Below, in pieces: positions 4,355 through 5,482 of a stretch of DNA of 5,482 bases (position 1 is the stretch's first letter; the number at the start of each line of letters is the position of its first letter). Below the pieces are notes generated by a model. It saw nothing but the letters and a program-made list of their open reading frames with translations, had not been told where the DNA came from and did no database searches. Made by a program: the position numbers and the translations under genes. This DNA comes from Fidelibacterota bacterium. GTDB lineage: Bacteria > Pseudomonadota > Alphaproteobacteria > Rhodospirillales > Rhodospirillaceae. The stretch lies in the NCBI GenBank assembly GCA_947473445.1, contig CANJEU010000170.1:1-5482 (forward strand), written 5' to 3'.

Positions 4355-5482
4355 GTGCGCGCAAACTGGGGAGTTGCGGTCGCTGTTGCCGCGTCTGTGA
4401 TCGCGGGCACCGCGACCACGGCACGGGCGCAACGCGCGACCGAAAATGCAGTGACCAAGGCCGAAGACGCCTTTGGCACGCAGGTCGGCAACGAAAATGT
4501 CGGACTTTACGGTATCCAAAGCGCCCGCGGCTTCAGCCCCGAACAGGCGGGCAATCTGCGTATCGAGGGCCTCTATTTCGATCAGCAGGCCCGTTTCGGC
4601 AATCGCATCTCCAAGGGCACGGTGATGCGCGTCGGTCTCAGCGCTCTGTCCTATCCCTTCCCAGCGCCCACGGGGATCGGCGACATCCAGCTGCGTATCC
4701 CCGGCGACGAGACCCAGGCCAGCGCGGCCATCAGCTACACCCACCCGACAGGACAGCCGCAGGCCTCGATTTCCACCGACGCCGAGATCGCCCTGTCGCC
4801 CGGCAAACTGGCCGCCGGCATCGGGCTCAGCGCCTACCGGCGGGTCGCCGAATGGCGCGGGGCCAACGTCGGGATCAATGCCGGCGCGACGCTCCGCTGG
4901 ACCCCGACCGACAGCGTCGAAGTCATTCCGCTCCTGACGTGGAGCCTCCCGCTGGACGACGAGGAAACGCAGCCGCTGATTCTTCCGGCGGGCGCCTATC
5001 TTCCGCCGCGCATCGATCGCGACGTCTTCATCAGTCAGGAATGGGCTGATCATGCGACCAAGGACTTGAACCTTGGCGTCATCACCCGGGCATTTCTGCC
5101 CGGCGCGTGGCGCCTCCAGGTCGGCATGTTCCGCTCGGCGCGCAAAGAGCCCACGAACGTCACCGTGTTCTACCGCAATGTGCAGCAAAACGGCGCATCC
5201 ACGCTCGATGCCTTCGCCGACCCCGCGACCAGCCGCCGCTCTTATTCCGGTGAAATCCGCCTTACGCGCGCGTTCACCGAAGGCGACCGGCTGCACACCG
5301 TGCATTTTTCGGCCAAAGGCCGCGATGTCGCCCGTGTGTTCGGCGGCGGCACGGGCGCTGCGCTGGGGCCGATCATATTCGGCGTGGAAACGCCGCGGCC
5401 CGAACCCACATTCGCCTTCGGTCCCACCAGCGACGATCACGCGCGGCAAATTTCGCCGGGCATTTCATACATTGGCCAGTGG
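4355..5482 (+). CDS. TonB-dependent-receptor-like outer-membrane protein, 5' part (open at window end)
   Basis: The frame is open for 376 codons to the window edge, so the C-terminus is missing. GTG at 4355 is the only start after the in-frame TAA at 4325. It begins a Sec signal peptide (MRANWGVAVAVAASVIAGTA followed by TTARA, cleavage expected after residue 25). The mature protein opens with a plug-like region: EDAFGTQVGNENVGLYGIQSARGF (37-60, the RGF element), AGNLRIEGLYFDQQ (65-78) and RVGLSALSYPFPAPTGIGDIQLRIPGD (92-118). From about 120 on, alternating strands with aromatic girdle residues and charged loops fit a beta-barrel. The role would be energised uptake of a ligand such as a ferric siderophore, which is inferred. 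The plug is shorter than usual and I see no clear TonB box. No Fur-, RirA- or Irr-like site is recognisable upstream. Full receptors usually run 650-800 residues, so about half is probably outside the window. The family call is fairly strong; the ligand is unknown. Confidence 0.82.
   Translation, partial: MRANWGVAVAVAASVIAGTATTARAQRATENAVTKAEDAFGTQVGNENVGLYGIQSARGFSPEQAGNLRIEGLYFDQQARFGNRISKGTVMRVGLSALSYPFPAPTGIGDIQLRIPGDETQASAAISYTHPTGQPQASISTDAEIALSPGKLAAGIGLSAYRRVAEWRGANVGINAGATLRWTPTDSVEVIPLLTWSLPLDDEETQPLILPAGAYLPPRIDRDVFISQEWADHATKDLNLGVITRAFLPGAWRLQVGMFRSARKEPTNVTVFYRNVQQNGASTLDAFADPATSRRSYSGEIRLTRAFTEGDRLHTVHFSAKGRDVARVFGGGTGAALGPIIFGVETPRPEPTFAFGPTSDDHARQISPGISYIGQW

Noticed and set aside
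4342..5049. 235-codon plus-strand frame overlapping the receptor
   Set aside because: It is Arg/Ser/Cys-rich without domains, and it is the shifted frame of the receptor gene, which remains open to the window end.
4322..5449. Long 375-codon open frame on the minus strand opposite the receptor gene
   Set aside because: Its residues are low-complexity Arg/Ala/Gly with no family motifs. The plus-strand frame has a signal peptide and receptor motifs. This is the usual antisense shadow of a gene rich in G/C third positions.

Overview
The window looks like chromosomal DNA of a GC-rich Gram-negative bacterium, most probably an alphaproteobacterium. The reasons are G/C-rich third codon positions in all genes, an outer-membrane TonB-dependent-receptor-like protein with a Sec signal peptide, an inner-membrane ABC exporter with a periplasmic adaptor, and a DUF1993 protein of the kind common in that class. 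The genus cannot be fixed from this sequence. I see no rRNA, tRNA, CRISPR array, insertion sequence or phage gene.

Left half (minus strand, about 1-3119). This is a compact operon transcribed right to left: a possible 35-residue small ORF (3012-3119), a membrane-fusion/HlyD-type adaptor (1955-3004), a MacB/LolC-E-type FtsX permease (748-1953) and a LolD-like ATPase (32-751). The adaptor and permease are 1 base apart, and the permease and ATPase share an ATGA overlap. Together they form the inner-membrane and periplasmic parts of a MacAB/DevBCA-like tripartite exporter. No outer-membrane channel gene is visible, and the operon may continue past base 1.

Middle (about 3120-3432). This is the divergent control region between the exporter operon and the rightward genes. 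It holds a good TATAAT -10 box for the rightward gene, a weak candidate promoter for the exporter, a 9-bp inverted repeat with arms 35 bases apart, and a small AT-rich dyad over the rightward start site.

Right half (plus strand, 3433-5482). A DUF1993 protein (3433-3939) is followed by a 71-residue protein of unknown function (4045-4260) with its own strong ribosome binding site. Last comes the 5' part (376 codons) of a TonB-dependent-receptor-like outer-membrane protein (4355 to the window end), which starts at GTG and has an unusually short plug region. A dyad flanks a TATAAC box just upstream of it.

Export and outer-membrane uptake genes lying close together could suggest a metallophore or natural-product system. 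No biosynthetic gene or iron-regulator box is visible, so this is only a hypothesis. The points most worth following up are the small ORF in front of the adaptor, the two candidate operators, the orphan 71-residue protein and the short-plug receptor.
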